Assembly: GCA_041401985.1 (NCBI GenBank)
Contig: JAWKTE010000027.1
Location: forward strand, 1-33,655
Length of the DNA stretch: 33,655 nt
Source: JACKHA01 sp041401985
GTDB taxonomy: Bacteria; Planctomycetota; Phycisphaerae; Phycisphaerales; UBA1924
Direction: 5' to 3'
Under the pieces are notes generated by a model, which ran no database searches, was not told the DNA's origin, and saw only the letters and a list, made by a program, of their open reading frames with translations. Within the stretch, counting starts at the first letter, position 1, and each line of letters starts with the position of its first letter. The position numbers were made by a program, and so were the translations under genes. This document shows positions 24,859 to 32,387 of this stretch, in pieces.

Positions 24859-25452
24859 TCAGCGCCGACGCCGACGCAGCCCGACAAGGCCGGCGGCGGC
24901 AAGCAGGGCCGCGCTGCCCGGGGCGGGCACCAGGACCACGGCCACCGAGTCAACGTCGAAGCCGTCGGCCAGTTCGGGAAGGGCGGCGGGGTTGCTCGTG
25001 TCGACGATGCGGACGAAGTTGTAGGTGGTGCGCCCGGAGACCGCGTTGACCGCGCCCAGCGACAGCGGGATGCCGTCGGCGTTGTTGAACACGGTGTCGA
25101 CGAACCAGAACTGGGCGGTCCCCGGCGAGGCACCGTACCCGACGAAGATGTCGGCTTGCTCGGGGTGGTTGGCGATGTTGCCGGTCGTGGTTTCCCAGAC
25201 GGTCACGGACGTGCCGAAGTCACCGCCGAAGCCAAGGACCATCGACCCGCCCATGCCGAGCGAGAAGAACAGGTCGTTGGGGGCGCCTAGGGCGTTGGCG
25301 GGGTTGCTGCGGCTCGGGCCGACCGGGGCGTGGTTCGCCGCGTTGGTCGTGCCTTGGTTCACCGCTTCGACAGTGAACGCGAAATCCTGCGCGGCCGCCC
25401 CACTCGCAAGAGCGAGCGCCAGCGCCATCCCGGCATACACACGAGTCTTCAT
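24859..25452 (-). CDS. PEP-CTERM sorting-domain protein
   Basis: 197 residues. Signal peptide KTRVYAGMALALALASGAAAQ, a beta-rich body (NALGAPNDLFFSLGMGGSMVLGFG, SVTVWETTTGN, DIFVGYGASPGT, YNFVRIVDTSN) and the C-terminal VPAPGSAALLAAAGLVGLRRRR, which is a PEP-CTERM-type tail: PAP motif, transmembrane stretch, basic end. The body resembles the LGAPN..SLG type of secreted lectin-like beta sandwiches often found with this tail. Function unknown. It would be exported and cleaved by an exosortase, encoded outside the window. The start at 25452 has an aggagag ribosome site. Confidence 0.83.
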   Translation of the reverse strand: MKTRVYAGMALALALASGAAAQDFAFTVEAVNQGTTNAANHAPVGPSRSNPANALGAPNDLFFSLGMGGSMVLGFGGDFGTSVTVWETTTGNIANHPEQADIFVGYGASPGTAQFWFVDTVFNNADGIPLSLGAVNAVSGRTTYNFVRIVDTSNPAALPELADGFDVDSVAVVLVPAPGSAALLAAAGLVGLRRRRR

Positions 25453-25766
25453 CGATCTCTCCTCCTGCCGGCCTTTCGGACGGCTTGGCGGCGCTAAGGC
25501 ACCGCTGTCACACAACTTACGCGATGGAAGGCGTGGTGGATACCCGAATCGAGGGGGAGAGCCAAAAATCCTACATATGAGACGTTCGGGGTTGGGTTAT
25601 GAGACCTTTGATCGGGGTGACTGGTCGCGCCGAACGCCGTGTCGGGCTGGCGGGACGGAACCGAACCCGTACGATCGCTCGCGCGCTGCATCGGGCGGCG
25701 TGGGCCGGGCGAACGGCGAAGGGAAGCCCTTCGCGGGCTCGACGCTGTGGTGTGGGTGAGACGGAG

Positions 25767-26834
25767 ATGGGCGACGTGGCGGATGCGCTCCAGCACGACT
25801 TCGTGGCCGAGTTGCTCCGGGTGGAGGCAGCCGCGATCGCGCGCGACGCCGCCCGCCGGATGATCGACGCCAACGGCCTGCACACCCGGTGGAACGGAGA
25901 CGCCGCCGGCATGTGGGCCGGGGCGATCGAGTCGCGGGTGCACGAACTCGCCGCGGCGATCGCGGCCCAACGTCCGGAGGACCTCGCGTCGCGTGCGGCG
26001 TGGGCCCGCACGGCGTTCGAGGCCCGGGGTGTCGATCCGGGCGATCTGGTCAAGAGCCTCGAAGCCCTGCGGGCGGCGGCGCTCGCGGCGGTTCCCGATG
26101 AGGACGCCGCTGTGGTGTCGCGCACACTCGATGGCGCGATCGACGCGGCCCGTCGGCCGACGGTCGAGCCGCCCGCGGAACTCGTGCCCGACGCCCCGCA
26201 CGGGCGACTCGCCGCCGAGTATTTGCTCGCGCTGCTCGAGGGCGATCGGCTGCGGGCGCTGGCGCGTGTTCACGACGCGGTGTCCGCCGGTCAACTGGGC
26301 GTGCCCGAGGCGTATCGCCACGTCTACGTGCCCGTGCTGCGCGAACTCGGGCGGATGTGGCACCTGGGCGAGGTGAACGTCGCCGAGGAGCACTTCGCGA
26401 CCGCCACCACGCTGATGTCGATGTCGCAGATCGCGCCGATGGCGACGCGGGCGCCCTCGAACGGGCGGAGCATCCTGGCCGGCGCCGTCGCGGGCAACGC
26501 GCACGAGATCGGCGTGCGGATGGTCGCGGACCGGTTCGAGTGGGAGGGCTGGCGGGTGGTGTATCTCGGCCCGAGCGTCCCGCCGGAGGATCTCGGGCAG
26601 GCCGCGGCGGATTTCGGCGTCGATGTCGTGGCGCTCTCGGCGATGCTGACGGTGCAGATCGATGCGCTGGAACTGGCGATCGCGGCGGTGCGGTCGGCGG
26701 CCCCCGGGGCGCGCGTCATCGTCGGGGGCCGCGCGTTGGAGGGCGATCGCGAACTGGCCGCCCGCCTCGGGGCCGACGCGCTGGCGCTCGATCCGGACGA
26801 CGCGATTCGCGTCGCGAGCGCGTGCGCCGGCTGA
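25767..26834 (+). CDS. Cobalamin-binding protein with CarH-type Wx9EH photoreceptor motif, no DNA-binding domain
   Basis: 355 residues. N-terminal all-helical domain (about 1-130: RVHELAAAIAAQRPEDLASRAAWARTAF..GVDPGDLVKSLEALR) resembling RsbRD/PucR-type N-terminal sensor helices (by eye). A B12-binding-2 helical cap (about 148-225) contains MWHLGEVNVAEEHFAT: Trp198, nine residues, then Glu208-His209, the Wx9EH motif of adenosylcobalamin photoreceptors such as CarH. The B12 Rossmann domain follows (about 238-355: NAHEIGVRMVADRFEWEGW with His246 as probable lower axial ligand, VVYLGPSVPPEDL, LSAMLT, VIVGGRAL). Canonical CarH begins with a MerR-type HTH; none is seen here. Possibly light- or B12-responsive regulation through a protein partner (inference). 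The start at 25767 follows gagacggag; the earlier in-frame start gives only Arg-rich sequence. Confidence 0.85.
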   Translation: MGDVADALQHDFVAELLRVEAAAIARDAARRMIDANGLHTRWNGDAAGMWAGAIESRVHELAAAIAAQRPEDLASRAAWARTAFEARGVDPGDLVKSLEALRAAALAAVPDEDAAVVSRTLDGAIDAARRPTVEPPAELVPDAPHGRLAAEYLLALLEGDRLRALARVHDAVSAGQLGVPEAYRHVYVPVLRELGRMWHLGEVNVAEEHFATATTLMSMSQIAPMATRAPSNGRSILAGAVAGNAHEIGVRMVADRFEWEGWRVVYLGPSVPPEDLGQAAADFGVDVVALSAMLTVQIDALELAIAAVRSAAPGARVIVGGRALEGDRELAARLGADALALDPDDAIRVASACAG

Positions 26835-26895
26835 GACTGGTTGCCCACTCATTCGAGGATTCGTCGGCTGCGCGTCGGTCGGCGTGTCCGTCTGC

Positions 26896-26921
26896 GCCCG
26901 GGCCGCTCGACTCGCCCGGGC
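26896..26921 (+). terminator. Possible terminator of the B12-binding protein gene
   Basis: gcccgggc / gcccgggc (8-bp palindromic arms) with a 10-nt loop, about 62 nt after the stop. No U-tract. The AT-rich stretch just after it (26931-26962, with a gtttca..tgaaa dyad) may carry the mqnE promoter. Confidence 0.35.
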
Positions 26922-27062
26922 GGCGTGCCCTAGACTTCACAAGTTTCAGACATTATTGAAAACCGGACTCGCCCAGCACCAGCCCCGATCGGCTTCCGCC
27001 CGGCGCTCGCCTGACACGCGGGCGGAACGGACCAACGATCGAAGCCCGCGACCGGAGAACCA

Positions 27063-28529
27063 ATGGCGGCCACGCTCGACAACCCGGCCACGACCAACGG
27101 CACGCACGCGCCGACGGCACAACCGCTGCCGAACTCGCCATCGTCGCGTGTCGCCCCCGGCCCCATCCGCGACCGGCGCCTCGACACCATCCGCGCCAAG
27201 GTCGATCGCGGCGAGCGCCTCACCATCGAAGACGGCGACCTGCTCTTCACCACGCCCGATCTCTGGAGCGTGCTGGAGATGGCCGACGCGGTCCGCCGGC
27301 GTCTGCACGGCGACGCGGCGTACTACAACATCAACCGCCACCTGAACTACTCGAACGTCTGTGCCCTGTCCTGCAAGTTCTGCGACTTCTACGCCAAGGC
27401 CGGGCAGGCCAAGGCCTACACGCGCGACATGGCCTATGTGCGGGCCGAGGTCCGCAAGGCCGTCGAGGGCGGGGCCACCGAGATCCACTCCGTCGGCGGG
27501 CTGCACCCGACGCTGCCGTTCTCGTACTACACCGATCTGGTCTCGACCATCCGCGACGAGGCCCGGTCGTTGGGCAGCGGGCTGAACGTCAAGGCGTTCA
27601 CCGCCGTGGAGGTCGTGCACCTGGCGCGGATCGCCAGGCAGTACAAGGGCGGGAGCCTGCCCGGGCCGGAGGGCAAGGCCGCGCGTCGGGCCGGCATCCG
27701 CTGGGTGCTGGAGCGTCTGAAGGACGCGGGCCTGGGCTCGCTGCCCGGCGGCGGGGCCGAGGTCTTCGACGACCGCGTCCACGACGAGGCCTACAAGGGC
27801 AAGATCCGGTCGGACGTGTGGCTGGACGTGCACGAGGTCGCCCACGAGATCGGCCTGAACTCCAACGCGACGATCCTGTACGGGCACATCGAGCAGCGCC
27901 GCGAGCGCCTCGTGCACATGGACATGCTGCGACGGGCGCAGGATCGGGCGCTGGGGAGGATGGGGTACGGAGCGACGGAGCGACGCACGCATGGCGTGAG
28001 CGCTCTCGGAGCGACGAAGGGGGAGCAGTCGGACGACGCGCCGGCCATCACGCTGACGCGTCCCGGCACGCCGTTGCCCGAGCACGTCGCCTTCGGCGCG
28101 GCTCCAACCTCCTCGTCGCTTCGTCGCTCCGTCGCTCCGTCGCTCTCGGGCTACTTCCAGACCATCATCCCCCTCCCCTTCTTCCCCGACGGTTGCGAAC
28201 TCGAGCACCTGCCCGGGCCGACGGGGCTGGAGAACCTGCGGACGATGGCGATTGCCCGCCTCATGCTCGACAACTTCCCGCACGTCAAGGCGTTCTGGAT
28301 CATGCAGACGCTGGCGATGGCCCAACTCATGCTCGCCAGCGGCGCCGACGACATCGATGGCACCGTGGTCTGGTACGACATCACGAAAGTGGGGGGCGCC
28401 TCGACGCACCAGGAAGTGACCGTCTGGTCGCTCCAGAAGGCGATCCGCGAGGCCGGCTTCGAGCCGATCGAGCGCGACACGCTGTATCGGCGCGTGGTGC
28501 GGGATGGGAGCCGGTGGTCGGCGACGTAG
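27063..28529 (+). CDS. mqnE: Aminofutalosine synthase MqnE (radical SAM) with repeat-derived internal insertion
   Basis: 488 residues; the family is usually about 370-400. Radical SAM cluster ligands Cys100, Cys104 and Cys107 (CALSCKFC). Other MqnE marks: EIHSVGGLHPTLPFSYY, KAFTAVEVVHLARIA, LPGGGAEVFDDRVH, SNATILYGHIE, ARLMLDNFPHVKAFW, GADDIDGTVVWYDI and FEPIERDTLY. It joins SAM-derived adenosine to the chorismate-derived enol ether in the futalosine path to menaquinone. Between RRAQD and GYFQTIIPLPFF (about residues 297-363) lies an extra segment, partly encoded by inverted arms of GAGCGACG units. It stays in frame. A disordered Ala/Pro-rich N-terminus of about 40 residues is also present. 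No other mqn gene is nearby. Confidence 0.94.
   Translation: MAATLDNPATTNGTHAPTAQPLPNSPSSRVAPGPIRDRRLDTIRAKVDRGERLTIEDGDLLFTTPDLWSVLEMADAVRRRLHGDAAYYNINRHLNYSNVCALSCKFCDFYAKAGQAKAYTRDMAYVRAEVRKAVEGGATEIHSVGGLHPTLPFSYYTDLVSTIRDEARSLGSGLNVKAFTAVEVVHLARIARQYKGGSLPGPEGKAARRAGIRWVLERLKDAGLGSLPGGGAEVFDDRVHDEAYKGKIRSDVWLDVHEVAHEIGLNSNATILYGHIEQRRERLVHMDMLRRAQDRALGRMGYGATERRTHGVSALGATKGEQSDDAPAITLTRPGTPLPEHVAFGAAPTSSSLRRSVAPSLSGYFQTIIPLPFFPDGCELEHLPGPTGLENLRTMAIARLMLDNFPHVKAFWIMQTLAMAQLMLASGADDIDGTVVWYDITKVGGASTHQEVTVWSLQKAIREAGFEPIERDTLYRRVVRDGSRWSAT
27966..28145. repeat. GAGCGACG-family palindromic element inside mqnE (copy D)
   Basis: Left arm: ggagcgacggagcgacg (27969-27985) and a further ggagcgacgaagg (28008-28020). 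Right arm: four 8-nt units of the form nCGTCGCT (28113-28144), the reverse complement of the left units. About 90 bp between the arms encode residues that may be native to the protein. The reading frame of mqnE is kept through the whole element. Confidence 0.82.
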
Positions 28530-28562
28530 GAGGCCGAGCCGCACGCCGGCGGAGGGGCGTCG

Positions 28563-29108
28563 ATGCTCTTTCTGTGGTCTGGGATCAACGCGCTGGTGTT
28601 CTGCGGGATCTACTTCGGCTTCGTGTTCCTGCGGAAGGAGCCGCGCTCGAAGTGGGATGTCGGCGTGTTGGTCTGGGGCGCGGGGTGGGTGCTGTGGCAG
28701 TTTGTGTTCTTATTCCTAACGATTGGTGCGGCGGACATCGGGTCCGCGCTGGGATTCGGCGCGATGATGGTCGTCGTTCCCGGAGCAATTACCGCTTGGC
28801 TGGTCGGGATGGCCCGGCAGTCATTGGTCGCCGCGGCGGTCATTCTCGGAACGTCGGTGGTTCTCGGCTTCATGGTGGTTTTTGCGTTCGATCCGGAGTT
28901 CTTCTTTCCGAACATGTTGTGGCACGCGGGATTCGCGGCCGCGATGGCGGTCTCCCGCTGGAAGCCTCGCCGGCATTCGCCGTGGCTGTGCGCCGAATGC
29001 GCCTACGACCGTGCCGGACTGCCATCCGACGCCGTGTGCCCCGAATGCGGGACGCCGCCCCCGGAGTCCAACCAGACTTCCTGCTCTACCGACCTCGCCC
29101 GCCCCTGA
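28563..29108 (+). CDS. Membrane protein with C-terminal zinc ribbon
   Basis: 181 residues. Four hydrophobic helices (LFLWSGINALVFCGIYFGFVFL; VGVLVWGAGWVLWQFVFLFL; ALGFGAMMVVVPGAITAWLVG; LVAAAVILGTSVVLGFMVVF) followed by LCAECAYDRAGLPSDAVCPECG, a four-Cys zinc-ribbon of the C..C.YD..GL....CPECG form common in planctomycete small proteins. Function unknown. Ribosome site ggagggg at 28552. Codon choice is visibly less GC-biased (many gtt, att, ttt) than in neighbours, which may hint at transfer or weak expression. It overlaps the end of the convergent permease gene by 23 bp. The same ribbon recurs in the small gene at 31957. Confidence 0.78.
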   Translation: MLFLWSGINALVFCGIYFGFVFLRKEPRSKWDVGVLVWGAGWVLWQFVFLFLTIGAADIGSALGFGAMMVVVPGAITAWLVGMARQSLVAAAVILGTSVVLGFMVVFAFDPEFFFPNMLWHAGFAAAMAVSRWKPRRHSPWLCAECAYDRAGLPSDAVCPECGTPPPESNQTSCSTDLARP

Positions 29109-30630
29109 ACCACACCACGTACATCACCGCCGCGACCGCGATCCACCCCAGCCCGATGATCGCCGCCCGCAGCGTCGCCGGGTCGAGGTACGAGCCGATC
29201 AGCACGCCCACCTCGCCCAGCACGAACAGCGCGGGCACGAGCGGGAACAGCGGCACGCGGAAGCCCCTGGTCGATCGCTCCGTCTTCGCGCCCGCGACGA
29301 CGCCACCAGCGCCCGACGGCCTCCCCGGTGCCTCGCCTCCCGACTGCGAATCGCTCGCGGCCTGATGCTCTTCCTTCCGCCCGCGCTCGCGCCGCCGCAG
29401 CACAAACAGCGCCACCCCCGTCAGCGCAAAGAACACGCCGTCGATGAACACCACGCCGGTGAGCAGTCGGTCCACGCCGCCCGGCCCGGCCACCAGCAGC
29501 AGCACCAGCCCCGTGCCCCCGATCAGCCCGATCGCCAGCCCCGGCGTGCCGCGCGTTGTCAGACGACCGAACGCCCGGAAGAACCGCCCGTCCCGCGCCA
29601 TCGCGTACACCAGCCGCGGCCCGGAGAGCAACTGCGCGTTGAGCACGCCGAACGCCGACACCGCCACCGCGCCCGCGATCAATCGTCGCCCCAGGCTCGG
29701 CGACACGACGCCGACCGCGTCGGCGGCAAGGGCCGTGCTGCCCGCGACGCCGTCGATGCCCAGCAGGCGCATCGTCGACCACGCCGTGAGCACATAGACC
29801 AGCACGACCACGACCACGCCGGCGATGATCGCGCGCGGCAGGTTCCGGCGCGGCTCGCGCACCTCGCCCGAGATCCACAGCGCGTGCTGCCAACCTCCAT
29901 AGGAAAAGAACGCCGGCACGAGCGCCGCCAGCACACCGGCGACGGGCGAGAGCCGCGCGCCCGCATGCCCATGCTCGAACGGGATGTTCTCCGGGTCCGC
30001 GGGCGGCGTCGCGCCCGCCAGCACGTCCTGCCCGCCCCAGATCGCCGCGAGCGCCGCGATCACGACCAGGGCCAGCACCTTGGCGACGACGGTGGCGTTC
30101 TGGATGCCGGCCCCGGCCCGCGCGCCCCACGCGTTGGCCGCGATCACCGACCCGATCAGCGCGCACGACACGAGCAGCACCAGCGTCGCGTCGGCCTTCT
30201 GCCCCGTCGGCAGCCCGATCGCGACGAGGTTGCTGGCGCAGATGAACGCGATGATGCCCACGGCCCCGCCCTGGATCGCCGTCGCGTTGCAGAACACGAA
30301 CAGGAACGCCGGGCACGGGCCGTACGCGTCGCGCAGGATCTGGTACTGGGCCCCGCTGTCGTGGTAGCGGGCCCCGAGTTCGGCGAACACGAGCGCGCCG
30401 CACAGCGCGATCAGCCCCGCGATCGCCCACGCCAGCAGGGCCAGCCCGCCGTCGCCGGTCAGCGACGCGACCTTCGACGGCGTGAAGAAGATCCCGACGC
30501 CGATGATCGCGCCGATCACCACGCTCATCGCCGAGAACGGGCCGAGCACGCGGGCGGGGGCGGCCGGGCCGGACGCGGCCGTGATCGGTTCGGGCGAGAC
30601 GGGCGGCAGCGGGGCGTCGGTCGTGCTCAC
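29086..30630 (-). CDS. APC-superfamily amino acid permease
   Basis: 514 residues, about twelve membrane helices. The APC helix-1 mark VVIGAIIGVGIFFTPSKVA lies near residue 35, followed by ALLAWAIAGLIALCGALVFAELGARY, SYGGWQHALWISGEVREPRRNLPRAII and SGPRLVYAMARDGRFFRAFGRL, typical of amino acid/polyamine/organocation transporters (LAT/CAT-like). Substrate not predictable. A basic-acidic cytoplasmic loop near 418-462 (RRRERGRKEEHQAASD..., GRPSGAGG) is longer than usual. GTG start at 30630, just before the first acidic-Pro stretch; no good ribosome site is seen. It overlaps the tail of the zinc-ribbon gene. Confidence 0.88.
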   Translation of the reverse strand: MSTTDAPLPPVSPEPITAASGPAAPARVLGPFSAMSVVIGAIIGVGIFFTPSKVASLTGDGGLALLAWAIAGLIALCGALVFAELGARYHDSGAQYQILRDAYGPCPAFLFVFCNATAIQGGAVGIIAFICASNLVAIGLPTGQKADATLVLLVSCALIGSVIAANAWGARAGAGIQNATVVAKVLALVVIAALAAIWGGQDVLAGATPPADPENIPFEHGHAGARLSPVAGVLAALVPAFFSYGGWQHALWISGEVREPRRNLPRAIIAGVVVVVLVYVLTAWSTMRLLGIDGVAGSTALAADAVGVVSPSLGRRLIAGAVAVSAFGVLNAQLLSGPRLVYAMARDGRFFRAFGRLTTRGTPGLAIGLIGGTGLVLLLVAGPGGVDRLLTGVVFIDGVFFALTGVALFVLRRRERGRKEEHQAASDSQSGGEAPGRPSGAGGVVAGAKTERSTRGFRVPLFPLVPALFVLGEVGVLIGSYLDPATLRAAIIGLGWIAVAAVMYVVWFRGGRGR

Positions 30631-30771
30631 GGGCGGAGCATACCGGCGAGGCGGGCGACCGCTCGGGCGACGGTGCACCCGCCCGCAGTTGGAACGGCCA
30701 GCGATGCGACACACCATCCGGTCTGATCCGGTGTGCGTACCGTCTCGGCCGCTCGGGATGCCGCGGCGGCG

Positions 30772-30804
30772 CCGCGTCCGTCCCGCGTCCGTCCCGCGTC
30801 CGCT
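30772..30804 (+). repeat. Three tandem 11-nt units before the antiporter start
   Basis: ccgcgtccgtc, ccgcgtccgtc, ccgcgtccgct, ending 5 nt before the ATG at 30810. They occupy the place where a ribosome site would be; no purine-rich Shine-Dalgarno is present. Confidence 0.8.
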
Positions 30805-30809
30805 CACCC

Positions 30810-31907
30810 ATGGCCGTTCTGCTGCTCATCGCGGGCCTCGTCATCCTCGTCGCCGGGGCCGAGGCCTTCGTGCGCGGGGCCGCCGGGCTGGCGAGGCGGC
30901 TGGGCATCTCCGCCCTGGTCGTCGGTCTGACCGTCGTCGCCTTCGGCACCAGCGCCCCCGAACTGGCCGTCGCCCTCAACGCGTCGTACGCCGGCGAGCC
31001 CGACCTGGCCGTCGGCAACGCCGTCGGCAGCAACATCTTCAACATCCTGCTCATCCTGGGCGTGACCGCCTTGGTCAGCCCGCTGGTGGTGGACCAGAAA
31101 CTCGTGCGGCTCGACATGCCCATCATGCTCGGGGCCGCGATCCTGCTGTGGGTGCTGGCCGCCGACGGCACGCTGGACCGGGTCGAGTCGGGCGTGCTGG
31201 CCGCGGGCATCGTCGGGTACACGCTGCTGGCGGTGATCCTGGCCCGCCGGGAGTCCGCGGCGGTCAAGGCCGAGTACGAGGCGTCCGGCGCCGACGACAA
31301 GGCGGCCCGCCTCTGGGTCACGCTCGTGCTGCTGGCGATCGGCCTGGCGGGCATCGTGATCGGCTCGGACCTCCTGGTCCGCGGGGCGACGCAGATCGCG
31401 CTGTACCTCGGCGTGAGCGAACTGGTCGTCGGGCTGACGATCGTGGCCGCGGGAACCTCGCTGCCGGAGGTCGCCACGTCCATTGTCGCGGCCCTGCGCG
31501 GGCACCGCGACATCGCCGTGGGCAACATCGTCGGCAGCAACATCTTCAATGTCCTGTGCATCCTGGGCGTCACGGGACTGCTCACGCCCATGGACCTGCC
31601 GTTTGCCCGGAGCGTGCTGGCGTTCGACCTGCCGGTGATGGTCGCGGCTTGCGTCGCCTGCCTGCCGATCTTCCTCAACGGCCTCCGCGTCGGGCGCGTG
31701 GACGGCGCGATCCTGCTGGCGGCGTACATCGCCTACATGCTGTACGTGGTGCTCGACGCCGCCGGGCACGACAGCCTGGCGGAGATCTCGGGCGTGACGG
31801 TCTGGTTCGTGCTGCCGCTCTCGCTCATCGGGTTCGCGGGGATGCTCCGCCGCCGAGCCCGCAAACGCCGGGACGGCGGGGACGAGCCCGAGGCGACCGA
31901 CGAGTAG
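30810..31907 (+). CDS. Na+/Ca2+ exchanger-type antiporter (CaCA family, YrbG-like)
   Basis: 365 residues, about ten membrane helices in two inverted halves. Both alpha-repeats are clear: VVAFGTSAPELAVALNA with AVGNAVGSNIFNILLILG, and VAAGTSLPEVATSIVAA with AVGNIVGSNIFNVLCILG. The Glu of each GTS.PE and the Asn of GSNIFN form the cation site in this family. It probably extrudes Ca2+ (or another cation) in exchange for Na+ or H+ across the inner membrane. A basic tail (RRRARKRRDGG) ends it. The short zinc-ribbon gene follows after 49 nt. Confidence 0.95.
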   Translation: MAVLLLIAGLVILVAGAEAFVRGAAGLARRLGISALVVGLTVVAFGTSAPELAVALNASYAGEPDLAVGNAVGSNIFNILLILGVTALVSPLVVDQKLVRLDMPIMLGAAILLWVLAADGTLDRVESGVLAAGIVGYTLLAVILARRESAAVKAEYEASGADDKAARLWVTLVLLAIGLAGIVIGSDLLVRGATQIALYLGVSELVVGLTIVAAGTSLPEVATSIVAALRGHRDIAVGNIVGSNIFNVLCILGVTGLLTPMDLPFARSVLAFDLPVMVAACVACLPIFLNGLRVGRVDGAILLAAYIAYMLYVVLDAAGHDSLAEISGVTVWFVLPLSLIGFAGMLRRRARKRRDGGDEPEATDE

Positions 31908-31956
31908 CCGGCAGGCGCCCCGCGTCCACGCGGCCATCGCCGGCGAACCAAGCCCC

Positions 31957-32193
31957 GTGGAGTTCCTCGTCTTCTTCGCCGCGGCTTGTGGGACGCCGGT
32001 CTTCGCCGTCATCGCCTTGCCCGGCGCGATCGCGTACATCCTGTCGCGTCGCGGGCGACCGCTGTTTCGGTTCGGCGGCGAGAACGCCTGCGCGTCCTGC
32101 GGCTACGACCTGGCGGGCCTGACCGCCGACGCCTGCCCGGAGTGCGGGCGGCCGTTCCGCCGTGTTGTTGAGCACGCGGCGCCGGAGGCATGA
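31957..32193 (+). CDS. Small membrane-anchored zinc-ribbon protein
   Basis: 78 residues, GTG start. One hydrophobic N-terminal helix (FLVFFAAACGTPVFAVIALPGAIAYIL in two parts), then CASCGYDLAGLTADACPECGRPF, the same four-Cys ribbon as in the protein at 28563. Two genes of this type within 3.5 kb suggest a lineage-typical small family. Function unknown. It is probably co-transcribed with the antiporter gene. Confidence 0.7.
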   Translation: MEFLVFFAAACGTPVFAVIALPGAIAYILSRRGRPLFRFGGENACASCGYDLAGLTADACPECGRPFRRVVEHAAPEA

Positions 32194-32239
32194 AACCCAG
32201 GCCACGACGTCCCTGCGCTTCGATCGAAGCCAGAGGAAA

Positions 32240-32316
32240 TCACCGCCGAGGCGCTGAGAGCGCCGAGGAGGGCAAAGCGTCGGCGCTTCTGCTTCCCTCG
32301 GCGCCCTCTGTGGTGA
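32240..32316. repeat. CACCGC-family palindromic element, copy E
   Basis: Left arm tcaccgccgaggcgctgaga then gcgccgagg (32240-32268); right arm ccctcggcgccctctgtggtga (32295-32316). The right arm reverse-complements to tcaccacagagggcgccgag. It lies in the convergent gap between the zinc-ribbon gene (ends 32193) and the flavin-reductase-like gene (ends 32388). Related to copy A at 10292-10459. Confidence 0.8.
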
Positions 32317-32387
32317 GGGTTCTTGTTCCCGGCCCGGGAGCGCGGGAACTCCATCGGATCCGTGTGATTCACAAGGAGTGGGTGTCT

